From Glycine soja (taxonomy: Eukaryota > Streptophyta > Magnoliopsida > Fabales > Fabaceae): DNA of 64,000 nt. A program made the position numbers and the translations under genes. This document shows positions 18,205 through 28,456 of the stretch, one piece after another (within the stretch, counting starts at the first letter, position 1; each line of letters begins with the position of its first letter). The notes under the pieces were generated by a model. The model was given only the letters and a program-made list of their open reading frames with translations, made no database searches and was not told the DNA's origin. Location of the stretch: assembly GCF_004193775.1 (NCBI RefSeq), contig NC_041018.1:41830677-41894676 (forward strand), read 5' to 3'.

Positions 18205-18912
18205 ATGGAGAAGGAGAAAGAGAAAGAGAAAAAGTCTAAGCTGAAGAACAAGATCTTCAAAATACTGCCAAAAGCTGCTGCAATGAGCGTGACATTCCAA
18301 AACCCTCCCTTCAGCCCAGGCAGGGATCACAAGTGCAAACACTATGGAGGCAAAGGGTTCTTCTCTGGCCCCATGATTCCCGATGAAGCCAGAAGAAAGG
18401 CAAAGAATGGTCATGGCGTTGAAACTCAAGAACCCACTTCCCCCAAAATCTCCTGCATGGGACAGATCAAGCACAAGAAGGGAGGGGCAAAGAACATGTC
18501 CATGTCCATGCCTACTCCCAGAGACCCCGAGGTAAAGAAACACGCTTCCAAGTTTCAGAGGATGTTGTTGTTCCACGCGGGGAAACCAAAACAGTCTGAT
18601 GCGGATGTGGAGAGTGAGAGAGCACCTGCACCGCCATTGGGTCACATGAGGCGATTTGCAAGTGGGCGTGAAACCTTTTCGAATTTCGATTGGAAGGCTC
18701 AGATTGCGCCTCATGATCAGGAAAGGGATTATGATGATGTTGATAGATTGGATGATGAGATCATTATCCCTTTCTCTGCTCCTCTTACCCTTGGTGGTGC
18801 AACTGCGCTTAATCTTAATGTGCAGCCACGGAAAGAGATTAATCTATGGAAGAGAAGAACCATGGCACCACCTAGGCCTCTTAAGTTGAATCCACTTCTT
18901 ACAGCCAAATGA
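18205..18912 (+). CDS. syringolide-induced protein 14-1-1-like
   Basis: Intronless gene of 235 residues, starting with a Lys/Glu-rich run (MEKEKEKEKKSKLKNKIFKI). No signal peptide or membrane segment is present and the overall charge is strongly basic. It resembles the plant family named for soybean syringolide-induced protein 14-1-1: SVTFQNPPFSPGRDHK near residue 28, the TPRDPEVKKHASKFQRML segment near 105-125, a FSNFDWKAQIAP block, and the C-terminal RPLKLNPLL. The biochemical function of the family is not established; the name comes from induction by a bacterial elicitor in resistant soybean. The position after the LYR genes fits Arabidopsis At1g76070. The upstream region carries W-boxes and a G-box. 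An AATAAATAAA run near 19141 may be the polyadenylation signal. Confidence 0.85.
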   Translation: MEKEKEKEKKSKLKNKIFKILPKAAAMSVTFQNPPFSPGRDHKCKHYGGKGFFSGPMIPDEARRKAKNGHGVETQEPTSPKISCMGQIKHKKGGAKNMSMSMPTPRDPEVKKHASKFQRMLLFHAGKPKQSDADVESERAPAPPLGHMRRFASGRETFSNFDWKAQIAPHDQERDYDDVDRLDDEIIIPFSAPLTLGGATALNLNVQPRKEINLWKRRTMAPPRPLKLNPLLTAK

Positions 18913-19831
18913 TTCTTTTACTTATTCTAATTTGTAGATTTCTTCTTTTCTTCCATCCGCAGACAAATACTACTGTTCTTGGTGGCTCGGCTCGGCTCCA
19001 TGAGTATGTATTTTGTTTCCTTCCCTTGTATAGAAAATATGGTTTAATCATAAATCATGGTTTAGCGATCACGATTGATTTGATTTATTCTGGTCAATTA
19101 TGAAGAAAAAACTATCGAGTTGTTGGGAAATTTTCAAAACAATAAATAAAAGAAATTGAATTTTCTCTTTCAAATTTTAGCACATTGGGAACTGCTTAAT
19201 TTAATTAGTTAATGATTCCGCGATGCTGTCGATGGTAATTGGTCCAATGAGTGTGCGCGTAAGCATTTGAAAGCAGCAATCAGGAATAGGATGTGGTTGG
19301 TGGCTGCATTTGCTTGAAGATATCCACCGACACTTTCAAACAAGTTAGCGTGCATACAGTTACAAATACAATTCACTATTTTAATAGTAGTAGACTAGTA
19401 GTGGTGTTTACTTAAGTAATTTATATTTTGAGATTTTAAGTGGGTTTAAACTAGTACTATATCATCCTAATTGAAAAAGAGGCACTTCCTATCTTTATCT
19501 TTATTTTTAAAATAAAAAAGTAGTTAAAGAAAATAGTGGTAGAAGTTTTTTCTAAGAAAAGTTGTAGCTTTTTATACCATAATAATATTATTAGTACGAG
19601 ATATTTATCAGAATTTTACTTCATCGAAAAATCTTACAAATTATTACCAAGTTTACCAAAATCACATGTCACCACTTTCAATGGTCATGTTACACAAGTA
19701 GATAAGATCCACCTTCTTTCAAAAGCCTAACACCACAATCTGAACAAATAAAATATAAAACAACACGACAAAATCTCAGCCCCATCATTACATTTGACAT
19801 TTGCATATATCCGACTTGGTAATATCTTTAC
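18913..19831. other. 3' flank of the 14-1-1-like gene and intergenic DNA
   Basis: 3' UTR candidate followed by AT-rich DNA. No coding sequence was recognised. Confidence 0.4.
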
Positions 19832-19880
19832 GCTTTCTAAATTACTATTTTTGAAAGGAAAAAATAGTAATTTAGAAAGC
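19832..19880. repeat. perfect 21-bp hairpin with 7-base loop
   Basis: The left arm GCTTTCTAAATTACTATTTTT (19832-19852, quoted less its last base GCTTTCTAAATTACTATTTT) is the exact reverse complement of 19860-19880. The arms are AT-rich and not flanked by any gene on either side. This may be the core of a small foldback element. Confidence 0.85.
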
Positions 19881-19969
19881 ATAAACTTATAATAAAAATT
19901 AGCATTATTTTTAACTCTTGGAAGCCATTGAACAAATTTCGCACTTAGAAAAAAGCATCAATAAAAAAT

Positions 19970-20324
19970 AAGGATTAATTACTGTTTTTCTTCGTGAATT
20001 TGAGGTATATAATTTTACTAGTGTCTGGAATTTAATAATATTTTTTTAGTTGTTAAATTTTAAAAATTATATTTTTTAATTCCTGAGATAATAAATTAAT
20101 ATTTTGTAATGATTTTTAGCTGTTTTAAATTAATTTTTATTTTTTTAGTTACTTGAATTCATATTTAAAAACTGTTACAAAGTATTAAAAAAATCTATCA
20201 CAAAATATTTAAAAACCATCATAAAGTATTAATTTATTATGTGATGATTAAAAAAAATATTTTTAAATTTCAAGAACTAAAAAAAGTATACCCTAAATTG
20301 AGAGGCTAAAACATTATTTAAGCC
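19970..20324. repeat. foldback (MITE-like) element of ~355 bp
   Basis: The two halves are imperfect inverted copies. The start GGATTAATTACTGTTTTTC pairs with the reverse complement of the end (GGCTTAAATAATGTTTTAGC), and the similarity runs through AATAAATTAATATTTTGTAA in the middle. It is non-coding, and its words resemble other foldbacks in the window. Confidence 0.6.
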
Positions 20325-20416
20325 AAAAATAAAATAAATAATGAAACATCATCAGCCACGATCGTTCATGATGTAGCCCAACATTTAAAAGGATCAGGCT
20401 TAGCCCACAAGCAGTT

Positions 20417-20488
20417 AATTCTTTAACGCACCCCATTTTTACCACCAATGGGGTGCACCAAGCCAAAAATGTGGTGCGCTAAAGAATT
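20417..20488. repeat. nested alternative hairpins
   Basis: The arm at 20417-20440 pairs with 20465-20488 at about 22 of 24 positions. Its inner word GCACCCCATT (20428-20437) also pairs perfectly with AATGGGGTGC (20447-20456). The same strand thus has two competing partners. The region from 20489 to 22133 holds no recognised gene. Confidence 0.7.
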
Positions 20489-22133
20489 GCCCCACATGCA
20501 TTCAATTCGACTGACAACAAATCCACTGAAACTGAAGACCAAAATAAAATGGTTTTTGTTATTTCCACTCCCCTTTATTACTAATACATTTCCCTTTTAT
20601 TTTATTTTCCCCCCTAAATTACCCCGAAAATGCACTCTCTTTTGCACTCACCCTCACCATTTGGGAATTGTCTTGAGGCCAGTCGCATTCCATAAATTTG
20701 TCAAAAAATCATAATCCTTTCTTCTTTGCACAAGCACAAGAATCTCTCAATTCAACAACACTCCAATATTTATTTTTGTAAACAGGTGTTGTTACAATTT
20801 CGAAGTGTTCTAATTTTAGTGTTCACTCCAATCAAGAAAACCATTGAATCCACACATCCAGGTGTGTTTGCTTTCGAAAATATAGTCAAACATGTTTTTC
20901 CAAATTGGCTCTGTTAGTATTGGTCTAAGCACTAGCAAGTAGCAACCTTAATTTTGTGTGCACATTCACCATACAGAACATCACAATTGTTCTTTCTCAC
21001 AAAGATAAGAAATATGTTTACACTAAGCCAGTCCCTTTCTTCATATCATTGCAAAAGGCACAATCACATAGGGAAGAAAAAAAAAACTAATTCCACAATT
21101 TCATAGCATAATTCAAATTTAAAGCACAATGAAAAAGGGGTCACAGCACAAATACCAATTGTTACTGCATCAAGGACCACTGCATAGTAGGAAACTATGA
21201 GCAAGGAAAATTTTTGTTTTACAATAATTGCAGTCGTGTAGATACTAAATTACATACAGGATCAAAGTTAACACTTGAAGCCTTAAAGTTAGAACTTCCT
21301 CCCCCACCTTTATTTTCCAAAAAATCTGGCTTGTTGACAGTAGACCAACAAAAGTAGAAAACATTGTTTCACGGAGAGAGATCCATGTAGAGAGAAATGA
21401 AACGGAGTGTATTTTTAGGTATTTTAGAAAGAAAATTAAAAAGGGAAGTTTATTAGTAATACCGAGGAATGAAAATAACACGAGCCAATAAAATTTCAGT
21501 GAAACTCACTCCCACAGGAAGAACTTAGAAACACTCTTGCGAAAACCTTAATTAGGCCAACCAAGACCAAAATTATAATTGTAAATTTGTAATTAATGAG
21601 TGGATTTATTTTTTCAATAAATTTATTTTTCAATTTCTTAATTATTACAATTACGTTTATGTACTGTTTTCTTCTACTTAAAAATTTCTATTTTTTATTA
21701 TCTGTTAAAAAATTATAAAATAAATTGATTGGATTTTTTTTTTTTATAAAAAAAGGCAAAATTTATTGATGATGGCCAAACCAGGTAATTAAATTGATTG
21801 AATTATTTCAAATTTTAGTATCTTTTAAACCCTTCACATCATATTAATTCCTTCATATTTTATCAATTTCTACCAATTTTATTTATTTCTATAGTTCTAA
21901 AGATATTTCATATCTCTAATATACTATAATCTCTATTTTTTTAAAAGATGGAAGGTTTTAAGAGGAAGAGAATTGACAAGAAAACCAAATTTATTAAATT
22001 TTAAAGATAAAAGAATTTGATTTGCTCAAAGAAAAACTTAAAAAGACCAAAATTTCACATAATTCAAGTTAAGATATTAAATGACCAAAATCATGCTTCT
22101 TCTTTTTTTATTAAGATTTAACACTTGTGAAAC

Positions 22134-22560
22134 AAAATACTTTCCATACATAACATAAGAAGATTTGTCATAAGAAGATTTGTTTGTGTTTACACTCGCC
22201 AAATTCACATATCTCATTATTTGGGAATTTACTTTACACTTCTATCTTTTAATACAACATCACACTCTTGTCTAGAACAAGGATATTTAGATTATTTAGA
22301 TTTAGATATCGGAACTCAGCTCATAGCAACCACCCACACCCTGCATCTCATCCCATCCCCAACATTCTGATTGCTTCCAACAATTGGAAACAGAGTATGC
22401 TAAAAATTATTGAATTAGGCGTTTTTTTTTTTACTGAAATGAATTTTACCACTTGCAAGTTACAACAAAGCATTTTCCATAGATAAACTGATTTCTTATT
22501 TTCTACACTCGCCAAATTTACATTACATATTATTTAGGATTTCGCATTACACTTACCAAG
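22134..22560. repeat. diverged ~100-bp direct duplication
   Basis: About 22134-22245 and 22450-22560 share the same order of words: CTTTCCATA then TACACTCGCCAAATT then ATTATTTGGGAATTT-like sequence. The copies are roughly 80% alike by eye and lie ~315 bases apart. They are non-coding. They may be the remains of terminal direct repeats of a small element or a local duplication. Confidence 0.5.
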
Positions 22561-22698
22561 TTCATATATAGTATGTTGTTCCTTTCTCACAAAGTTCCCT
22601 TCCCTACTGGTAGTAAAGTAAGATGTTTGTTGAAATGAACTTCTTTTTTACAAATAAGGAAGCATGAACATGTATGTTTAGTAAGAAGAAATTAGAAA

Positions 22699-22830
22699 TT
22701 AATAAGTGATACGCACTCCTTGGTACCTGAGAATTTCCCCAATGAGCTCCCCTTTGCCCTCAATGTTGCCATCTCTGATGAAGAGAAAGGTAGGAACCTG
22801 GATGACTTCCATGTCCCTCAAGAACTGCAT
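22699..22830 (-). pseudogene. CDSP32 (chloroplast thioredoxin-like) 3' remnant
   Basis: Reading 22830 down to the stop at 22699-22701 gives 43 residues: [21 protein letters not shown], then [13 protein letters not shown], then RYQGVRITY. This is the C-terminal end of the second thioredoxin module of CDSP32-type chloroplast drought-induced stress proteins. The RYVGSG-like stretch normally present before GKGELIG is missing. The thioredoxin active site and everything upstream are absent. The frame breaks just upstream of 22830, where the sequence becomes a LINE fragment in the same orientation. The place in the gene order fits Arabidopsis At1g76080 (CDSP32), so this is the relic of a resident gene rather than a transposed copy (inference). 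Confidence 0.8.
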
Positions 22831-22867
22831 GAGTCCCACATTGAGCACGATGAGCTTATGATCCAGC

Positions 22868-23230
22868 TTGTGGTCCTCTATGGTTGTCCCCGACCAAACA
22901 TGTCAGGACCAATCCCTTCCTCTTGTCTTGTCGGACATGAAAGGGTATATCCTGATTTAACAAAACTATCCACCACTTGATTGACCTCTCTAACCGGGTG
23001 CAAATGGGAACACCCATTAAGCAGTAAATTAATAGCTGAGCTGGAATCAGACTCAACTAAGACATTTGGCATACCTTTCTCACCCAGAATTTTCACACCA
23101 AGCTTAATGGAGCAAGGATCAAGGTTAGTCGAGAAGCCTGAAATGAAATTTCCACAATGGTCTCGCATCACCCCACCCAGAGGACCAAAGCCGCATCACT
23201 GTTCAGTTTAATAGATGGAGCAGGCGAGGG
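22868..23230 (-). mobile_element. LINE-type RNase H domain fragment
   Basis: On the minus strand the frames encode KLNSDAA, then a run including MMRDHCGNFISGF, then VLVESDSSSAINLL and HPVREVNQVVDSF. This is the layout of the plant non-LTR retrotransposon RNase H (RVT_3) domain, with the conserved VESDS segment. A stop and frame change near 23171-23200 show it is dead. It abuts the CDSP32 remnant, so a retrotransposon sequence has replaced or disrupted the middle of that gene. Confidence 0.75.
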
Positions 23231-24043
23231 AATTGTCAGAACTATTTGGAGAGCAGCCTGAATATCATAAACCTCCTTTTTAATTCCACATAATTTGGAA
23301 CCGTGTCAAAATTTTACATTTTTTTTTTCTGTTGAGTCCGACTTCAACTTGGATTCTTTTCCCCGTCAGGTATCCTTCTAATTTATTTACAATTTAAAAA
23401 AGTGCATGTTGTGTATGTACGAGATAAATCTCAACTTTTTATAGTTATTTTTAACACACTCCTGATCACGTCATGATTACTTGAAAAGAATGTATATATA
23501 TTTTTGTCTAGAACTAGAATAATTTGTCTGGGCCGAAAGAAAGACACGCTGGGCTCGTCGTAGAGCTGCTGCACCAATGCAATGCAGGGAATAATTGAGA
23601 AATCATTTTCAGGAATCTGAATTGAACGCTACTGCTAGCTTACTCTCCAAGCTTTGTACTTTGTAGCGGAGAAGAGAGGACTCTGGAAATAATTGCTAAA
23701 AACGTTGAATTCCCAATGCCTCTTTATTCCTCCAATTGGATGAATATTGAATATGAATTTTGGCTCAGAGGCCGATTCTCGTTTATCCTCATATTCCATA
23801 TTCCTGATTAATGTCATGCTTGATTCTAATTCCACTGATTTTTTCTCTACTAATATCAATGCATCCAACGCTCTTCCCTTCTCAGATCAACCTGGTGGTG
23901 CGTTTCTCTCTTCTCTTATTCACCCCTTTTCTTTTGATTATTATTTGAAATTCAATAATCATTTTTTTTTCTCCTTGATGCAGGTAACTGCGTTGGTAGT
24001 GAATTCCTTAATCGAGTCCAGTATTCATAATCTTTGAGTTAAT
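23231..24043 (+). other. probable 5' leader and promoter of the decayed AMY2 gene
   Basis: No conserved protein was recognised in the short open frames. By position the segment would contain the promoter and 5' UTR (possibly with an intron) of the amylase pseudogene that starts at 24044. Confidence 0.35.
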
Positions 24044-27000
24044 ATGGGCTATTGGAGCAGTGTATGCAATAAATCCTCTTCATTCTCTTTTTCTCTATCT
24101 ATTTTTTCTTTTATAATATAATATTTCTGTGCTTATTTTGTTCTTGGTTGACAAGCAGGAGGAACGTGATCAAACCACTCAACAAAGTGATCTCGGTATG
24201 CTTTTGTTCTGACTCCTAACAAACCTGATTAACATAACTGAGAATTTAAGTGGTTAAACCACATCATTTTCTCTGTTCAGTCCTCAGTCTATGTGTGAGA
24301 AAATGTGCTTTATTAGATGTAATTTTTGTCTAAATCATGACATCAGCTAACTGCTCCGGATTCCGGTTATTAAGTTTTTATATTTCAATGCTTGAATATT
24401 GGATACCTTGTTCTAATTAGAGGACTTGTTTTCCGTAAGTTGTACTTTTTTCAAAACCATTCATATAATATCTTTGCTCTACTTCTGCGTAAAATTAAAA
24501 CATATTTAATGTCATGAACTAGCATCAAGTTTAATTGCTGTACTTTACTTGAGATGATATTTCAGTAGTGGGTCTTTTACGTTCTAAGTATTCCTTCTCT
24601 CCCCGCATGTGACCAGGTGCAGTTTTGCGTGATGGAAAAGAAATACTTCTTCAGGTAAATTTCCATGACTCTGGTGTAGGCTTATCTGCTTAGTTCCCTG
24701 TCCATAATAGAAGAATTTTCAAGTCAAAGCTGTGTTATAGTGATCAGGTTAATGTTGTTGCTATTTGAAAAACCAAATCGTCCTGAATTTCATTTTTTTT
24801 TGTTCTTTCTATTTTCTTTATTGAAGTATTTGTAGTTTGCGCTCCAATAATACTGTTTAATTGCAATGATTTGATGATCTTGGAAAACTAGTAGGATTAG
24901 TTACTTGCATGCATGCATATCATGTTGTGACATACAATCTTTTAGTATCTAAGAATGTGAAAAACTATGCAGGCATTCAACTGGGAGTCTAACAAATACA
25001 ACTGGTGGAATAATTTAGAAGGCAAAGTTCCTGACATAGCTAAAGCTGGATTTACTTCAGTCTGGTTGCCGCCACCAACTCACTCCTTCTCACCTGAAGG
25101 TTATATATTCTTGTTGATTCTAATTTGCATTCTACGTAAAAGTTCTCTCATTTGTATACATGTGTTGTTTATTTCAGGGTAATCGAAGCACAGGAGATAT
25201 TTTCCATGGATTTCCCAATATCGACCATACTAAAGATTTTGTGAGAAAGGATATCATAGGATGGCTCCGTTGGTTGCGCCATGAGGTGGGCTTCCATGAT
25301 TTTCGATTTGGTTTTGTAAAGGGGTAAGATGTTTGGAATATTGGTTATTTTTACTGTGTTTTTTCTTTCATTATGTTCTCATTAATTATGTTTATATACT
25401 TTCAATTCTGATACTCACAGGTTTTCACCAAAATATGTTAAAGAATATATTGAAGGAGCAAAACCATTATTTTGTGTTGGGGAGTACTGGCATTCTTGCA
25501 ACTACAAGGGTTCTACCTTGGACTATAACCAAGGTACAGTAATTGAACATTAAATGTTACTCAGTTCTGAATTTTCTGAAATCTGAATATGTTGGTGATC
25601 CAAATATAAAATTTTTATGAGGAGACAAAAAAGCTCTACAATATCTTCTTTTCCCTTTAAAAAGTGTTGATTTTTTTATTTATTGATATGACAAATAATT
25701 GATGCATATAGACAGAAATAGGAATGCCAAACTGACACCATTTTCTGCTGAGTGAGAAATTCAAGGCATTACTAACTAATAACTTAGATATCCACTGTTT
25801 TTTATGTTGGAAGGCATACCTAATTGAACTGGAAGTTCAAGTTTAAATTCGTTTATTTAAAAACTAAAATATAAATAGTAGAAAACAGTTCATATGTAGT
25901 TGCAACTTGCTAAGTTTCTCTTTTTGGTACAAGTGACTATTGACCTGTTTGGAAATTAAATAATAATGTAAAGTAGATGTTGGCATTTAATTTATTGGTC
26001 ATCTTTTTAAAAAAAATATATTCTGGTCATGGTTTGGTGGATTAGCTTTGTGCGAAGTGTGTGACTTTCAATATTTGCATTTTGTACTTTGTACTCTAAT
26101 CATTGTTTAGTCATTAGCTTACTTATTTTCATTTTACATGCTTTGCAGATAGCCATAGACAGCGACGACTAATCAATTGGATTGATGGCACTGGACAACT
26201 TTCAACTGCATTTGACTTTACAACAAAAGGAATTCTCCAGGTACCCAACATTTTGTCTTTAGTATGTCAGTGAATGTTTGAAAAATGCTCATGGTAGTTA
26301 GATTTCTTCCTAGGCACATAGGATTTCATTAATCCTCCTTCTCTTCTTTTACCATTCAATAAGTTGATTTCTACCTATTATCAAGTTTACAAACTCTGAT
26401 ACTCTCAGGTGCATTGAATATTCGATTCATTTAATTACATTTCTCAGCATAAACAACCAATCCCTTTTTTCATGTCTGTTGATTTCTTCTTAATTTGTAA
26501 GAAGCTGTTAAAGGAGACTTCTGGCGTCTGTGTGATCCTCAAGGGAAGCCCCCAGGTGTGATCGGATGGTGGCCCTCAAGATCTGTCACATTTGTAGATG
26601 ATCATGATACAGGTTCAACTCAGGTAGCAAATTATCTCTTTGTTACAATGATACACTAAGATATACATCTTGGAAAATAGTGGGAGGTTGCTATTATTGT
26701 TTATAGTGCACGAATTTCATGTTGAGGAGTAAATTTTTAGTTCTCATGTAGCACTATAAAAACCCAAAAATTTCTTGTTGAATCAGCCCAAATTTATGTG
26801 TAATCTCATCTCTGCTGGCAACCTGAATAGACATGATCGAGTAGCTTACGGGGATAGTAGATAAGTGTAAAGTTAAGTTTACTCTCGAAAACAAATTTTT
26901 GCATGTCTGTTGAAATATTATGCAGGAGTAACTGAAGTTTAAAGGTTATTTTTAATTAGGAAAACTGCCTCAAAGTTGTATGCAACTGAGATGCCTCTAA

Positions 27001-27509
27001 TAACTAAATTCTAGTGCCTTTAATGTTGGTGCCAATGCAACATGCAAAAATTCCACTGCCTTTGCATAATACTTTTCTTTATAATACTTTTCTTATCTAC
27101 TGGATCTTGAACTTATGCTCTTGTTTCACATTGTGCAGGCTCATTGGCCCTTCCCAAAAGACCATATCATGGAGGTACTTTTTTTCTTTTTTGGCATTAG
27201 TGACCATTTAAAATAATGTTTTCCTGTTTATAAGGTATTATTAGTTACATCTGGTACCATGCACGTTCATAAATATGTTTGATTATTTGATGGGCATACT
27301 TTTAAATTTAATAATCTTACCATCCTATTTAATTCTATGTGTAATCTATCCATTATATAAATACTTTGGTAATCTATTAATTTGAAGCCTTTGTTTGTTA
27401 TGCTACACTTAAGCAGTGATATAGAGGCAATTTATAATTACACATATACATAATATTAAGAAAATTTTGAAACTACCCAATATCCACCAAGTGGATCTTG
27501 ACTATTTTT

Positions 27510-27565
<56 letters not shown>

Positions 27566-28456
27566 CATCAGATAAAAAGACAAGATGAAAATTTGGTTAA
27601 ATTTAAATCATGTTCTTCTTTGGCATTAATAAAAAATATCTAATGCATGCAGCTCTGCTGATTCAAAATCTACTTACCTTACTAAGGCAGATTTTTAATT
27701 CGTTGGTAAAGAATGTTTGTGCAGATAAATAATCGTGTAGTAGCAAGAAAGCATGTCCCAATTCTGTTCTTTTTATTTCATATTAAAAATTTGGTCTAAT
27801 ACTTCATTAATAAAATAAAAACTGAATTATAATTTTGATCTCCTCTTTTTTTAAATTTATGATTTTGATCGGCCTAAAATTTTATTATCATTTGGTCCTC
27901 TTAGTTTTTAAACTTCATAATTTTGGTTCATTCATTAATTTTTATGCGTTGATCGTTATATTATTGTTGTTAACTGTCTATTTAGAATACTTTTAATTCT
28001 AATAAATTAAGTCAAAACTAATTTTAAAAAAAAGTTAAAAAGTTCCAGTATCATTTGTGACGCCGACGAGGAGAGCATGACATCAAGGGAGGATCTGGCT
28101 CAAGCTAGGTGAGGGGTTAATGCATGGAGAAGATGAAGGTTTTGGAAGCTTGATCAGCGGAAACAATAGAAGGGACCCTAGGTAATTTCAATAGAATATA
28201 TTTATGAAGGGACCCTAGGTAACATACACATATATATTTCTTTTAAGGGATCCTAGGTATTCGATCGAGGAGAGCGTGACATCAAGGCATTCAAAGTATA
28301 TCACCTGTGAGAATTCTGGAGGCCAAGCACGACCTTTACTCTGCAGTAATCTGAGAGAAGGTGTGCATGAAGATTGGAAATGGTTCATGGTGCCCAACTG
28401 CGAGGGAATGGACACTATCAACTTCTGGTCACAATTACGCTGTGTGGCACAAGTAG
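24044..28456 (+). pseudogene. alpha-amylase AMY2-like pseudogene
   Basis: Family: plant cytosolic GH13 alpha-amylase (AMY2 type). Recognisable exons: 24044-24061 (MGYWSS), 24159-24195, 24617-24654 (VLRDGKEILLQ), 24973-25099 ([18 protein letters not shown] to THSFSPEG), 25178-25323 ([14 protein letters not shown]), 25421-25533 (KYVKEYIEGAKPL, GEYW acid/base Glu kept), 26149-26240, 26501-26623 ([10 protein letters not shown]), 27139-27174, and a last exon about 28271-28456. Lesions: the exon between SPEG and GNRSTG (with catalytic region I, INHR) is gone; the nucleophile Asp of RFDF is Gly (RFGF); the acceptor before 26501 is AA instead of AG, so use of the next AG shifts frame; the exon before the last (YAYILTHPG region) is absent; and the last exon has small indels and an in-frame TGA at 28352-28354. 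It is not expected to make active enzyme. Confidence 0.9.
27513..27563. repeat. (TA)n microsatellite
   Basis: About 25 uninterrupted TA units lie in the last long intron of the amylase pseudogene. Confidence 0.95.

Noticed and set aside
19832..19880. 21-bp perfect hairpin as a microRNA gene
   Set aside because: Very AT-rich, loop of only 7 bases, total stem too short for a plant precursor and no known miRNA match.
23747..24037. 96-codon frame just upstream of the amylase pseudogene
   Set aside because: No similarity to a known domain; best explained as chance frame in the 5' leader of the pseudogene.
24967..25182. Possibility that the amylase gene is functional with alternative splicing
   Set aside because: The exon carrying catalytic region I has no space between 25099 and 25178, the nucleophile is Gly, an acceptor is lost, and the last exon has a stop.
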